Source of the DNA: Variovorax sp. DXTD-1
GTDB taxonomy: Bacteria > Pseudomonadota > Gammaproteobacteria > Burkholderiales > Burkholderiaceae_C
Length of the DNA: 64,000 nt
Assembly (NCBI RefSeq): GCF_003984625.1
Contig: NZ_RWKH01000011.1
Coordinates: forward strand, 62,001 to 126,000
Direction: 5' to 3'
How positions within the stretch are numbered: position 1 is the stretch's first letter; every line of letters begins with the position of its first letter. Made by a program: the position numbers and the translations under genes. This document shows, in pieces, positions 33,495 to 42,281 of this stretch. The notes beneath the pieces are model-generated. The model was not told where the DNA came from. It saw nothing but the letters and a program-made list of their open reading frames with translations, and searched no databases.

Positions 33495-34351
33495 GCGGTG
33501 CCACGCACAAGGCCACGCCATGGTGGCTTTCGGCGCCCGCGCTGCTGCTGTTCGCGGCCTTGCTGGTGGTGCCGCTCGCGCTCACGGTGGTGCTGTCTTT
33601 CAACGTGTACGACCCGGCCACCGGCCCCAAGACGGGCGAGTTCACGCTCGAGCACTACACGCACGTGTTCACCGACTCGTACTACCACGGCATCTTCTGG
33701 CGCACCTTCTGGATCTCGGGACTCGTCACGCTGATCTGCGTGCTCGTCGGCGCGCCCGAGGCCTATGTGCTGAGCCGCATGCGCAACCCATGGCGATCGA
33801 TCCTGCTGCTGGTGGTGCTGGCGCCGCTGCTCGTTTCGGTGGTGGTGCGCGCTTTCGGCTGGAGCATGCTGCTGGGGCCTGAGGGCGCCGTGAATGCGTT
33901 GCTGGGCCTGGTGGGCATCGGGCCGGTAAAGATGCTCTACACCGAGATTGCGGTGATCGTGGCGCTCGTCCACGTGATGTTGCCGTTCATGGTGATTCCG
34001 GTGTGGACCTCGCTGCAGAAGCTCGATGCAGGCGTGGAGAACGCCGCGCTTTCGCTCAGGGCCTCGCACTTCACCACGCTGCGGCGCATCGTGCTGCCGC
34101 AGGTGATGCCGGGCATTCTCTCGGGCAGCCTGATCGTGTTCGGCCTGGCCGCAAGCTCGTTTGCGATACCGGGCCTGCTCGGTGGCCGCCGGTTGAAGAT
34201 GGTTGCCACCGTCGTCTACGACGAATACCTGCACGAGCTCAACTGGCCGCTCGGGGCGGCCGTTGCGCTGGTTCTGCTGGCGGCCAACCTCATCGTGATG
34301 CTGAGCTACAACCGCCTGGTAGAAGGCCGCTACAAGAAAGCGCTGGGCTGA
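33491..34351 (+). CDS. ABC transporter permease 1 (PotB/PotH type)
   Basis: A 286-residue inner-membrane permease with six hydrophobic helices. The EAA loop is seen in ENAALSLRASHFTTLRRIVLPQ. The N-terminus MSGATHKATPWWLSAPALLLFAALLVVP enters the membrane directly. The start overlaps the ATPase stop by 4 bp. It pairs with the permease encoded 4 bp downstream to form the channel. Confidence 0.9.
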   Translation: MSGATHKATPWWLSAPALLLFAALLVVPLALTVVLSFNVYDPATGPKTGEFTLEHYTHVFTDSYYHGIFWRTFWISGLVTLICVLVGAPEAYVLSRMRNPWRSILLLVVLAPLLVSVVVRAFGWSMLLGPEGAVNALLGLVGIGPVKMLYTEIAVIVALVHVMLPFMVIPVWTSLQKLDAGVENAALSLRASHFTTLRRIVLPQVMPGILSGSLIVFGLAASSFAIPGLLGGRRLKMVATVVYDEYLHELNWPLGAAVALVLLAANLIVMLSYNRLVEGRYKKALG

Positions 34352-34355
34352 CCCG

Positions 34356-35150
34356 ATGAGCAAGAACGGCCCCCTCGCCCTCGCCTTCAACGCGCTGGTC
34401 ATCACCTTCATGCTGGCACCGCTGGTGGTGGTGTGCATCGTCGCGTTCACGCCTGAAAACACCTTGACCATTCCGACCACGCACTTCTCGCTGCGCTGGT
34501 TCAAGGCGGTGTTCGCACACCCGGACTTCATGCAGTCGTTCTGGAACAGCCTGTGGCTTGCGCTGGCCTCGGCCACCATTGCCACGCTGCTCGCGGTACC
34601 GGCGGGCATGGCAATCACGCGCTACGCGTTTCCGGGGCGCGACTTTCTCAACGGCCTCTTCCTCTCGCCGCTGATCATTCCGCACCTGGTGCTGGGGGTG
34701 GCGCTGCTGCGCCTGTTCGCGCTGGTGGGCGGCACGGGCAGCTTCGGCTGGCTGGTGATGGCGCATGCGCTGATCGTCACGCCCTACACGCTGCGCCTGG
34801 TGGTGGCCGCGCTCGTGGGCTTCGACCGCAGCGCCGAGCAGGCCGCACTGTCGCTGGGCGCAAGCCAAGCCACGGTGTTCCGGCGCATCACGTTGCCGAT
34901 GATCCTGCCGGGCGTCACGGGCGGCTGGCTGCTGTCCTTCATCAACAGCTTCGACGAAGTGACGATGTCGATCTTCGTCACCTCGCCCAGCACGGTGACG
35001 CTGCCGGTGCGCATGTACATGTATGCCACCGAGTCGATCGATCCGCTGATGGCGGCGGTGTCGGCGCTGATGGTGGCGGTGACGGCCATCGCGATGGTGG
35101 TGCTCGACCGCGTCTACGGGCTGGACCGCGTGCTGGTGGGGCGCCGGTAG
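34356..35150 (+). CDS. ABC transporter permease 2 (PotC/PotI type)
   Basis: A 264-residue permease with six hydrophobic helices and the EAA loop QAALSLGASQATVFRRITLP. TPENTLTIPTTHFSLRWFKAVF is typical of PotC-like proteins. It forms the transmembrane heterodimer with the preceding gene product. The stop codon is immediately followed by the ATG of the iron-sulfur subunit gene, linking uptake and oxidation in one transcript. Confidence 0.9.
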   Translation: MSKNGPLALAFNALVITFMLAPLVVVCIVAFTPENTLTIPTTHFSLRWFKAVFAHPDFMQSFWNSLWLALASATIATLLAVPAGMAITRYAFPGRDFLNGLFLSPLIIPHLVLGVALLRLFALVGGTGSFGWLVMAHALIVTPYTLRLVVAALVGFDRSAEQAALSLGASQATVFRRITLPMILPGVTGGWLLSFINSFDEVTMSIFVTSPSTVTLPVRMYMYATESIDPLMAAVSALMVAVTAIAMVVLDRVYGLDRVLVGRR

Positions 35151-35459
35151 ATGAACCTGCCGACCGTTATTCAACCGCTGCTGCATCGCGTGGCCGAGAC
35201 TGGCCGCGCCGCGGTGCCCTTCACGCTCGACGGCCGGCCCGCCTCCGCACTCGCGGGCGACACCGTGCTCACGGCCGTGCTCACGCAAGCCGCGCAGCTG
35301 CGCCGCAACGAGTTCAGCGACGAGCCCCGCGCCGGCTTCTGCATGATGGGCGCCTGCCAGGATTGCTGGATTGCCACCGAGCAAGGCGAGCGCCTGCGCG
35401 CCTGCTCCACCTTCATTGCGCCGGGCATGGCGCTGGTCACGGGAAGGAGCGGCGCATGA
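35151..35459 (+). CDS. Small [2Fe-2S] subunit of a heterotrimeric dehydrogenase (opine-oxidase/HcnA type)
   Basis: A 102-residue ferredoxin-like protein. VPFTLDGRPASALAGDTVLTAVL is the typical beta-grasp start. The cluster cysteines are in GFCMMGACQDCWI (C-x4-C-x2-C), with a fourth in RACST. It matches the gamma subunit of D-hydroxyproline dehydrogenase, octopine/nopaline oxidase and hydrogen cyanide synthase. It passes electrons between the two flavin subunits encoded next. The ATG directly abuts the previous stop, and its own stop overlaps the next ATG. Confidence 0.85.
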   Translation: MNLPTVIQPLLHRVAETGRAAVPFTLDGRPASALAGDTVLTAVLTQAAQLRRNEFSDEPRAGFCMMGACQDCWIATEQGERLRACSTFIAPGMALVTGRSGA

Positions 35460-36880
35460 CGGCTCCTTCTTCTTCGTTCGCATTGCAGCCGGTGATCGTC
35501 GGCGCCGGGCCTGCGGGGGTGCGCGCCGCACAGGTACTGGTGGCGCATGGGCTCCGGCCCGTGGTGATCGACGAGGCGTCGCGCGCCGGCGGGCAGATCT
35601 ACCGGCGCCCGCCCTCGAGCTTGGTGGAGCGCAGCGCGAATGTGCTCTACGGTTTCGAGGCCCGCCGCGCCGATGCGGTGCACTCCGCCTTCGACGCCTT
35701 GCGCGAACGCATCGACTACCGCCCCGACAGCCTGGTATGGAACGCCCAAGGCGGCCGGCTCGACGTGCTGCACGGCCCCATGCGCAGCACCTCCAGCGTG
35801 CCCTACCGCCAATTGATCGTCGCCACGGGCGCCACCGACCGCGTGCTGCCGGTCCCTGGCTGGACGCTGCCCGGCGTCTACACACTCGGCGGCGCGCAGG
35901 TGGCGCTCAAGTTCCAGGGCTGCGCCATCGGGCAGCGCGTGGTGTTCATGGGCACCGGTCCGCTGCTGTATCTCGTCGCGTACCAGTACGCCAAGGCCGG
36001 AGCGAAGGTCGCCGCGGTTCTCGACACCTCGCGGTTCGCGGACCAGCTTGCCGCCACACCCGCGATGCTGCGGCAACCGACGGTGTTCGCCAAGGGCGTG
36101 TACTACGTGGCGTGGCTGCGCGCGCATGGCGTGGCGCTGCATGGTGGCGTGCGGCCGTTGCGCGTGCTCGGCGATGCCACCGAGAGCCGCGTGGCCGGCG
36201 TGGCGTGGCACGACGGACGCGAAGAGCGCACGCTGTCCTGCGATGCCGTCGGCTTCGGCTATGCGCTGCGCTCCGAAACGCAGTTGGCCGACCTGCTGGG
36301 CTGCCGCTTCGAATTTGCGCCGCTGCACCGTGCGCACCTGCCGGTGCGTGATGCGGCCGGCCGCTCCAGCGTGCGGGGCGTGTACCTCGCGGGCGACGGC
36401 GCCGGCATCATGGGTGCGGATGCGGCCGAGTGGGCCGGCGAACGCGCCGCGCTCGCGCTGCTCGCCGACGGCGGCGTGGCCGTCGACACCGCACGCGCGG
36501 CAATGCTCGAACGCAAGCTGCACAAGCTCGGCGCCTTCCGCCAGGGGCTGGAGCGCGCCTTTCCGGTGCCGCACGACTGGGCCGCGCATGCGCCCGACGA
36601 ACTGGTGGTCTGCCGCTGCGAGAACATCACGGCGGGCACGCTGCGCCAGACCGTTGCCGAGCAAGGCGCCGATGAAATGAACCGGCTCAAGGCGCTCTCG
36701 CGCGTGGGCATGGGCCGCTGCCAGGGCCGCATGTGCGGCGCGGCGGCAGCCGAGATCCTTGCGCATGCCACGGGCCAGCCGGTGCAGCAGGTCGGCCGGC
36801 TGCGCGGGCAGGCGCCGATCAAGCCGATTCCGATTCACCTGGCCGCCACGGCGCCTTCGACCGAAGGAGCCGGCGCATGA
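35456..36880 (+). CDS. FAD/NAD(P)-binding dehydrogenase subunit with BFD-like [2Fe-2S] domain (OoxA/HcnB type)
   Basis: A 474-residue subunit. A pyridine-nucleotide-disulfide-oxidoreductase fold begins PVIVGAGPAGVRAAQVLVAH, has a second dinucleotide site near VFMGTGPLLYLVAYQYA, and ends the flavin part with GVYLAGDGAGIMGADAA. The C-terminus carries a BFD-like cluster motif: CRCENITAG and, about 30 residues on, GRCQGRMCG. Together with the small ferredoxin and the DAO-type subunit it forms the electron-transfer module of an amine/imino-acid dehydrogenase. Both ends overlap neighbours by 4 bp. Confidence 0.87.
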   Translation: MTAPSSSFALQPVIVGAGPAGVRAAQVLVAHGLRPVVIDEASRAGGQIYRRPPSSLVERSANVLYGFEARRADAVHSAFDALRERIDYRPDSLVWNAQGGRLDVLHGPMRSTSSVPYRQLIVATGATDRVLPVPGWTLPGVYTLGGAQVALKFQGCAIGQRVVFMGTGPLLYLVAYQYAKAGAKVAAVLDTSRFADQLAATPAMLRQPTVFAKGVYYVAWLRAHGVALHGGVRPLRVLGDATESRVAGVAWHDGREERTLSCDAVGFGYALRSETQLADLLGCRFEFAPLHRAHLPVRDAAGRSSVRGVYLAGDGAGIMGADAAEWAGERAALALLADGGVAVDTARAAMLERKLHKLGAFRQGLERAFPVPHDWAAHAPDELVVCRCENITAGTLRQTVAEQGADEMNRLKALSRVGMGRCQGRMCGAAAAEILAHATGQPVQQVGRLRGQAPIKPIPIHLAATAPSTEGAGA

Positions 36881-38022
36881 GCGGACGCAAGACACTGCGC
36901 ACCGACGTCGCCATCGTCGGCGGCGGGATCGTCGGCGCATCCGCTGCGCTGGCGTTGCGGCGGATGGGCATCGGCGTGGTGCTGCTGGAGCGCGACCTGT
37001 GCGGCTCGCGCTCGAGCGGCGTCAACTACGGCGGCGTGCGGCGGCAGGGCCGGCCGGTGAGCCAATTGCCGCTGGCGCAACGCGCACACCGCATCTGGGG
37101 CAGCCTGCGCGAAACCATCGGCACCGATGGCGAGTACCTGCGTTCGGGGCATTTCAAGATCGCGCGCAGCGAAGCGGACATGGAATCGCTCGAGCGGTAC
37201 CGCGCGCAGAGCCGCGACTTCGACCTCGGGCTCGAACTGATTTCGGACGCCCGCCTGCGCGAGCGCTGCCCCTGGCTCGGCAAGCGCGCCGTGGGCGGTT
37301 CGCTGTGCGCGGAAGACGGGCAAGCCAATCCACGCCTCGTATCGCCGGCCTTCGCACTGGCGGCACAGCGCGCGGGCGCGCAAATCTTCGAGCGCCACAA
37401 GGTCGACGAGGTAGCGCACGACGGCACGAAATTCGTACTTCGATCAGGCAATGCGCTCGAAGTGCATGCGCCGGCGCTGCTCAATTGCGCGGGCGCATGG
37501 GCCGGTCCCGTGGCCGCGTATTTCGGCGAAGCCGTGCCGCTGCAGTCGGGCCATCCCGCGATGGCAGTGACCGAGCCGCTGCCCTTCTTCATGAACTGGA
37601 GCCTCGGCGTCGAAGGCGGCGGCATCTACTGCCGCCAGGTGGCGCGAGGCAACCTCGTGCTGGGCGGAGGCGGAAAGGGTGTGGCGCTCGATGCCGACCG
37701 CGCCCGCTCCGACCGGGACGCGATCGCCTCGCTTTCCGCGCAGGCCATCGAGCTGCTGCCCGCGCTGCGCCATGCGCATTTCATCCGCACCTGGAGCGGC
37801 ACCGAGGGCTACCTGCCCGACCGCCAGCCCGTGCTCGGCCCGAGCCGCACCACGCCCGGGCTGTTCCACGGCTTCGGCTTCTCGGGCGCGGGCTTCCAGA
37901 TCGGCCCCGCCGCCGGCGAGGTACTCGCCGAGCTCGTGCGCGACGGCCGCAGCAGCACGCCGATCGATGCCTTCTCGATCGAACGCTTCTTTCCCGAAGA
38001 AACCACTACCAGCCCACCCTGA
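36877..38022 (+). CDS. DAO-type FAD dehydrogenase catalytic subunit (OoxB/HcnC/sarcosine-oxidase-beta-like)
   Basis: A 381-residue flavoprotein of the D-amino-acid oxidase fold. An N-terminal dinucleotide motif (VAIVGGGIVGASAALALRR, near residues 11-29), INYGGVRRQGRP-like substrate region and C-terminal GFGFSGAGFQIGPAAGEVLA flavin-binding motif are visible. It is the likely substrate-oxidising subunit, acting on a secondary amine or D-amino acid. The exact compound (D-hydroxyproline, opine, sarcosine-like or polyamine derivative) is not determinable. The binding-protein gene follows 12 bp downstream. Confidence 0.87.
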   Translation: MSGRKTLRTDVAIVGGGIVGASAALALRRMGIGVVLLERDLCGSRSSGVNYGGVRRQGRPVSQLPLAQRAHRIWGSLRETIGTDGEYLRSGHFKIARSEADMESLERYRAQSRDFDLGLELISDARLRERCPWLGKRAVGGSLCAEDGQANPRLVSPAFALAAQRAGAQIFERHKVDEVAHDGTKFVLRSGNALEVHAPALLNCAGAWAGPVAAYFGEAVPLQSGHPAMAVTEPLPFFMNWSLGVEGGGIYCRQVARGNLVLGGGGKGVALDADRARSDRDAIASLSAQAIELLPALRHAHFIRTWSGTEGYLPDRQPVLGPSRTTPGLFHGFGFSGAGFQIGPAAGEVLAELVRDGRSSTPIDAFSIERFFPEETTTSPP

Positions 38023-38034
38023 AAGGAAAACACC

Positions 38035-39108
38035 ATGTCCCGTTTCCAGAAGACCTTTTTCTTCTCTCTTCGCCGGACCGTGCTCGGTGCGGCAGTAGTG
38101 GCCGCGCTCGCGGCCAGCGGCATCGCCGGCGCGCAGACCAAGACGCTCTACATCGGCATGAACGGCGGCACCATGGAGAAGGCATACACGCAGTACGTGT
38201 TCCCCGCCTTCGAGAAGCTCTACGGCGCCAAGGTGGTGGTGGTGCCGGGCACCTCGTCCGACATCCTCGCGAAGGCGCAGGCCAACAAGGACCGTCCGCA
38301 GATGCATGTGATGTTTTTGGACGACGGCATCATGGTGCGCGCCATCGGCATGGGCCTGTGCCAGAAGCAGCGCCCCAACCCGTCGCTCGCCGAGATCTAT
38401 CCGGCCGCGCGCTTCAAGGATGACATGGCCAGCGGCGTGAGCCTGGGCATGACGGGCCTGGCCTACAACGCCAAGATGTTCAAGGAAAAAGGCTGGGCGC
38501 CGCCCACCTCGTGGATGGACCTGGCCGATCCCAAGTACAAGGGCAAGGTGGTGTTCCAATCGATGTCGTCATCATCCTTCGGGCTGCACGGCTTCCTGAT
38601 GTTCAACCGCATCCAGGGCGGCAACGACAAGAACGTGGAGCCGGGCTTCAAGGCCTGGCCCACCACCATCGGCCCGAACGTGCTCGAGTACATCCCGAGT
38701 TCAGCCAAGCTCTCCGAAATGGTCCAGACCGGCGAGGCCGCGATCTTCCCGCTGACGCCCACGGCCGTGGCCGCGCTCAAGACCAAGGGCATTCCGGTGG
38801 AGTACGCACCGCCGAAGGAAGGCGCGGTGGTGTTGATGGTGGGCCAGTGCGTGATTGCCAACAACAGCGAACCCGAGCTGTCGCAAAAGCTCGCCGAGTT
38901 CCTGTTGAGCCCGCTGGCTCAGGCCAACGTATTGCAATACGGCGCGCAGATTCCCACCAACCCCAAGGCTCCGGCGGTGGGCGATGGCGTAAAGCAGGTG
39001 GCCGACATCAACCAGTGGATGAAGACTGCGATCACCATCGATTGGGAAAGCATCAACGCGAACCGTCCTGCTTGGAATGCGCGTTGGAACAAGACCATCG
39101 AGAAGTGA
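38035..39108 (+). CDS. Periplasmic binding protein, polyamine/PotD-like
   Basis: A 357-residue extracellular solute-binding protein (SBP_bac_8/PotD group). A long signal peptide with a basic n-region (SRFQKTFFFSLRRTVLGAAV, cleavage after AGAQ) precedes KTLYIGMNGGTMEKAYTQYV and the hinge region. It delivers the substrate to the permease pair encoded upstream. The AAAGGAAAAC ribosome site is strong, in keeping with a need for excess binding protein. It ends the seven-gene operon; a large palindrome follows. Confidence 0.9.
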   Translation: MSRFQKTFFFSLRRTVLGAAVVAALAASGIAGAQTKTLYIGMNGGTMEKAYTQYVFPAFEKLYGAKVVVVPGTSSDILAKAQANKDRPQMHVMFLDDGIMVRAIGMGLCQKQRPNPSLAEIYPAARFKDDMASGVSLGMTGLAYNAKMFKEKGWAPPTSWMDLADPKYKGKVVFQSMSSSSFGLHGFLMFNRIQGGNDKNVEPGFKAWPTTIGPNVLEYIPSSAKLSEMVQTGEAAIFPLTPTAVAALKTKGIPVEYAPPKEGAVVLMVGQCVIANNSEPELSQKLAEFLLSPLAQANVLQYGAQIPTNPKAPAVGDGVKQVADINQWMKTAITIDWESINANRPAWNARWNKTIEK

Positions 39109-39124
39109 TTGGTGCGTGAGTTTT

Positions 39125-39424
39125 TGGGGCGGCTGTGTTCAGGGCGCTGTGTTCAGGGCGGCGCACCCGCCGACGGGGTACCTTTCTCCGCGAATGTCCC
39201 CCGGCCTGCGGCCTCCTCCTTTATTTCGCTGCGCAAGGCACCCCGCCAGCGGGTGCGATGCAAAGAGCAGTCGTTGATCAGCGAAGCACCAGCAGCGTGC
39301 CCAAGTGCACAGGGCATCGGGTGCTCCGCGCAGCGAAATAAAGGAGGAGGGGCGCAGCCCCGGGGGACATTCGCGGAGGGGAGTACCCGGTGGCCTTTGC
39401 ACACGCCCTGAACAGCAGCGCCCC
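39125..39424. repeat. Large imperfect palindrome (two about 110-bp arms)
   Basis: The left arm 39125-39244 and right arm 39319-39424 are imperfect reverse complements. Both contain the core TCCGCGAATGTCCCCCGG and the core CTCCTCCTTTATTTCGCTGC in the same order on opposite strands. About 75 bp separate the arms. The left arm also has a short internal duplication of TGTGTTCAGGGCG. It fills the whole gap between the convergent binding-protein and GMC-oxidoreductase genes. It may act as a bidirectional terminator and looks like a dispersed intergenic repeat family. Confidence 0.8.
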
Positions 39425-39454
39425 AAACAACAATGGCCCAAGAGAAACGCGGCC

Positions 39455-41083
39455 TCAGCGATTCGCTTCCAGAATCCACCCCACAGCCTTCTCGGCCATC
39501 ATCAATGTCGGGCTGTTCGTGTTGCCACTGGTGATGGTCGGCATCGCACCCGCGTCGACCACGCGCAGCCCCTGCACACCACGCACACGCAACTTCGAGT
39601 CGAGCACCGCCATCGGGTCGCCGTCGGCGCCCATCTTGGTTGTGCCGACCGGATGGAAGATGGTGGTTGCAATGTCGCCGGCGAGGCGCGCCAGGTCTTC
39701 ATCGCTCTGGTACTGAACGCCGGGCTTCCATTCCTCTGGCTTGTATTTGGCGAGTGCGGGCTGCGAGGCAATGCGGCGCGTCACGCGCAGCGAATCGGCG
39801 GCCACCTTGCGGTCTTCATCCGTGCTCAGGTAGTTGGGCGCAATGGCGGGCGCGTCCTGAAAGCGCGGGCTCTTGATGCGCACCGTGCCGCGGCTCGTCG
39901 GGTTGAGGTTGCACACGCTCGCGGTAAAGGCCGGAAAGCTGTGCAGCGGCTCGCCGAATGCGTCGAGCGACAACGGCTGCACGTGGTACTCGAGATTGGG
40001 CCACTCATGCTCGGGCGAGCTGCGCGTGAAAGCACCCAGTTGCGACGGTGCCATGCTCATCGGGCCGCTGCGCTTCATCAGGTATTCAAGGCCGATTTTT
40101 GCCTTGCCGTACATCGACGACGCCAGCACGTTGAGCGTGGGCGCGCCGTTGATCTTGTAGACCGCGCGAATCTGCAAGTGGTCTTGCAGGTTGGCGCCAA
40201 CGCCCGGCGCATCGACCACCACATCGATGCCATGCTGGCGCAGCAGCTCGGCGGGGCCGATGCCCGAGAGCTGCAGGATCTGCGGCGAGCCGATGCTGCC
40301 CGCGCAGAGCACCACCTCGCGCGTGGCGTGCGCGGTGATCATCTCGTGGCCGTCCCACACCTGCACGCCGGTGCAGCGCTGGCTGCCGTCTGGCTGCGCC
40401 TCGATGATCAGCTTGGTGACATGCGCGTTGACCCACATTTCGAAGTTGGGCCGGCCATAGCACACAGGCCGCAAGAAGGCCTTGGCCGTGTTCCAGCGCC
40501 AGCCGTTCTTCTGGTTGACCTGGAAGTAGCCGACACCTTCGTTGCTGCCGCGGTTGAAGTCGGTGCTGTGCGGCACGCCGGCCTCCACGGCGGCTTCGGC
40601 GAACGCGTCGAGGATGTCCCAGCGCAGGCGCTGTTTCTCCACGCGCCATTCGCCGCCCGCGCCATGCAGCTCGTCGGCGCCAAGGTAGTAGTCCTCGTGC
40701 TTCTTGAAGTCGGGCAGCACGTTCTGCCACTTCCAGTCGTCGTCGCCCGTGAGCTGCGCCCATTGGTCGTAGTCGCGCGACTGGCCGCGCATGTAGATCA
40801 TGCCGTTGATGCTGGAGCAGCCGCCCAGCGTCTTGCCGCGCGGGTAGCGCAGCGTGCGGCCATTCAGGCCCGCGTCGGGCTCGGTGCTGTAGAGCCAGTC
40901 GGTGCGCGGATTGCCGATGCAATACAGGTAGCCCACCGGAATGTGGATCCAGTGGTAGTCGTCCTTGCGGCCGGCCTCGATCAGCAGCGTGCGCTGCTGC
41001 GATTTGCGGGTCAGCCGGTTGCACATCAATGCGCCGGCCGTGCCGCCGCCGATGACGATGTAGTCGAATGTGTTGTCGCTCAT
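39455..41083 (-). CDS. GMC-family FAD oxidoreductase (choline-dehydrogenase-like)
   Basis: A 542-residue GMC oxidoreductase. The N-terminal FAD site is FDYIVIGGGTAGALMCNRLT. The GMC signature 1 lies in YPRGKTLGGCSSINGMIYMRG, signature 2 in GSIGSPQILQLSGIGP, and the C-terminal HPVGTTKMG carries the catalytic histidine region. It oxidises an alcohol; length and sequence are close to BetA-like alcohol dehydrogenases, but the substrate is unknown. It is divergent from a LysR regulator with 135 bp between starts, which suggests that the regulator controls it. Confidence 0.9.
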   Translation of the reverse strand: MSDNTFDYIVIGGGTAGALMCNRLTRKSQQRTLLIEAGRKDDYHWIHIPVGYLYCIGNPRTDWLYSTEPDAGLNGRTLRYPRGKTLGGCSSINGMIYMRGQSRDYDQWAQLTGDDDWKWQNVLPDFKKHEDYYLGADELHGAGGEWRVEKQRLRWDILDAFAEAAVEAGVPHSTDFNRGSNEGVGYFQVNQKNGWRWNTAKAFLRPVCYGRPNFEMWVNAHVTKLIIEAQPDGSQRCTGVQVWDGHEMITAHATREVVLCAGSIGSPQILQLSGIGPAELLRQHGIDVVVDAPGVGANLQDHLQIRAVYKINGAPTLNVLASSMYGKAKIGLEYLMKRSGPMSMAPSQLGAFTRSSPEHEWPNLEYHVQPLSLDAFGEPLHSFPAFTASVCNLNPTSRGTVRIKSPRFQDAPAIAPNYLSTDEDRKVAADSLRVTRRIASQPALAKYKPEEWKPGVQYQSDEDLARLAGDIATTIFHPVGTTKMGADGDPMAVLDSKLRVRGVQGLRVVDAGAMPTITSGNTNSPTLMMAEKAVGWILEANR

Positions 41084-41194
41084 GGCGCTGGCTTGTCTCC
41101 GGGGGAACGATATTCTTGGTGCTCATGGGCCCTGCACGGGCTTCTTGGGCAAGTTTCACCCAAGCGGCCGGCAAAAAGCCAATGATTTCGGCGC

Positions 41195-41214
41195 GAGTGG
41201 CTTATAAATCACTC
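41195..41214. promoter_or_regulatory. Near-palindromic LysR-type operator candidate
   Basis: GAGTGGCTTATAAATCACTC matches its own reverse complement at 16 of 20 positions, with the core TTATAA. It ends 4 bp before the LysR start codon in the divergent promoter region. TATAAA within it could also serve as the regulator's -10, so binding would block its own transcription and the message would be almost leaderless. Confidence 0.5.
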
Positions 41215-41218
41215 TTAT

Positions 41219-42133
41219 ATGACTGCCGCCGCCTTGGACCTCCAGATCTTGCGTGCCTTCGTGCTTGCGGCGCGCGAAGGCAGCGTGTCGCGCGCCGCCG
41301 AGCGGCTGCACCTGACGCAGCCGGCGGTGAGCCTGCAATTGAAGCGCCTGGCCGAAGAGACCGGGCTCCAGCTCTTCACGCGCACGCCGCACGGGCTCGC
41401 GCTCACTGCCGACGGGGCCGCGCTGCTGCCGCAAGCCGAGCGCGTGCTTTCGGCCGTGGGCGACTTGCAGCAGGCCGCGCGCAACCTGCAGGGCACGGTG
41501 CGCGGGGCGCTGCGCATCGGCACCATCCTCGATCCGGAGTTCACCCGGCTTGGCGTGTTCCTGCGAGAGCTGGTCGAATCCGCGCCGCAGATCGAGACCG
41601 AGTTGCGCCACGGCATGAGCGGCACGGTGCTGGCGCAGGTGCTGCGCGGCGAACTCGACGTGGGTTTTCACCTCGACACCGACGACGATGCCGATCGCGA
41701 TGCCGCCGCGCCGGCTCCGCTCGCGGCTCGCACGCTCACGCGCTTTACCTACCGGGTGGTCGCACCCGCGGGCTGGGGTCCGCAGGTGCTGGGCCGCGAC
41801 TGGAAGGCACTGGCCGCGTTGCCGTGGCTCGCCACGCCGCCGGAGTCCGCGCACCACAGGCTGCTCAATAAAGTGTTCGGTCCGCTCGGGCTTTCGCCGC
41901 GCCGCGCGGCGCTGGTGGACCAGGAAGCCTCGATGCTCGACCTGCTGAAGTCGGGCGTGGGGCTGAGCCTCTTGCGCGACTCCATTGCCATCCGCGAGAG
42001 CCAGTCGCACGGCCTGGTGATGGCCGACCGCGTGCAGCTCGATTGCGCGCTGCGCTTCGTCTCGCTGGCGGCGCGGCGCAACGAGCCCGTGATCGCGAGC
42101 GCGTGGAACGCTTTGGCGCGGGCCTGGAACTGA
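41219..42133 (+). CDS. LysR-family transcriptional regulator
   Basis: A 304-residue LTTR. The N-terminal helix-turn-helix reads EGSVSRAAERLHLTQPAVSLQLKRL (residues about 20-44), followed by a periplasmic-binding-protein-like effector domain beginning VRGALRIGTILDPEF. It is divergent from the GMC oxidoreductase gene and probably regulates it. The start at 41219 overlaps a strong dyad, which leaves little room for a ribosome site; leaderless translation is possible. Ligand unknown. Confidence 0.9.
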   Translation: MTAAALDLQILRAFVLAAREGSVSRAAERLHLTQPAVSLQLKRLAEETGLQLFTRTPHGLALTADGAALLPQAERVLSAVGDLQQAARNLQGTVRGALRIGTILDPEFTRLGVFLRELVESAPQIETELRHGMSGTVLAQVLRGELDVGFHLDTDDDADRDAAAPAPLAARTLTRFTYRVVAPAGWGPQVLGRDWKALAALPWLATPPESAHHRLLNKVFGPLGLSPRRAALVDQEASMLDLLKSGVGLSLLRDSIAIRESQSHGLVMADRVQLDCALRFVSLAARRNEPVIASAWNALARAWN

Positions 42134-42281
42134 CCGGAAAAAGGGCGCGCGTGGCCATTCGGACGGCGTTCCGCCCTACGCAAAGCACCGGCGCGGCGTA
42201 CGGGAAAAGCCGATTCATCCGGTTACGATGCGCCCTTTCCGACCGCTTCTTTTTTCTTACTCCGCCCCGCCCCGCCGCACC

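Noticed and set aside
35151..38022. Hydrogen cyanide synthase (hcnABC)
   Set aside because: The three subunits are of the same superfamily, but linkage to an ABC importer and an IclR regulator fits amine/imino-acid dehydrogenase better, and HcnABC operons lack such transporters.
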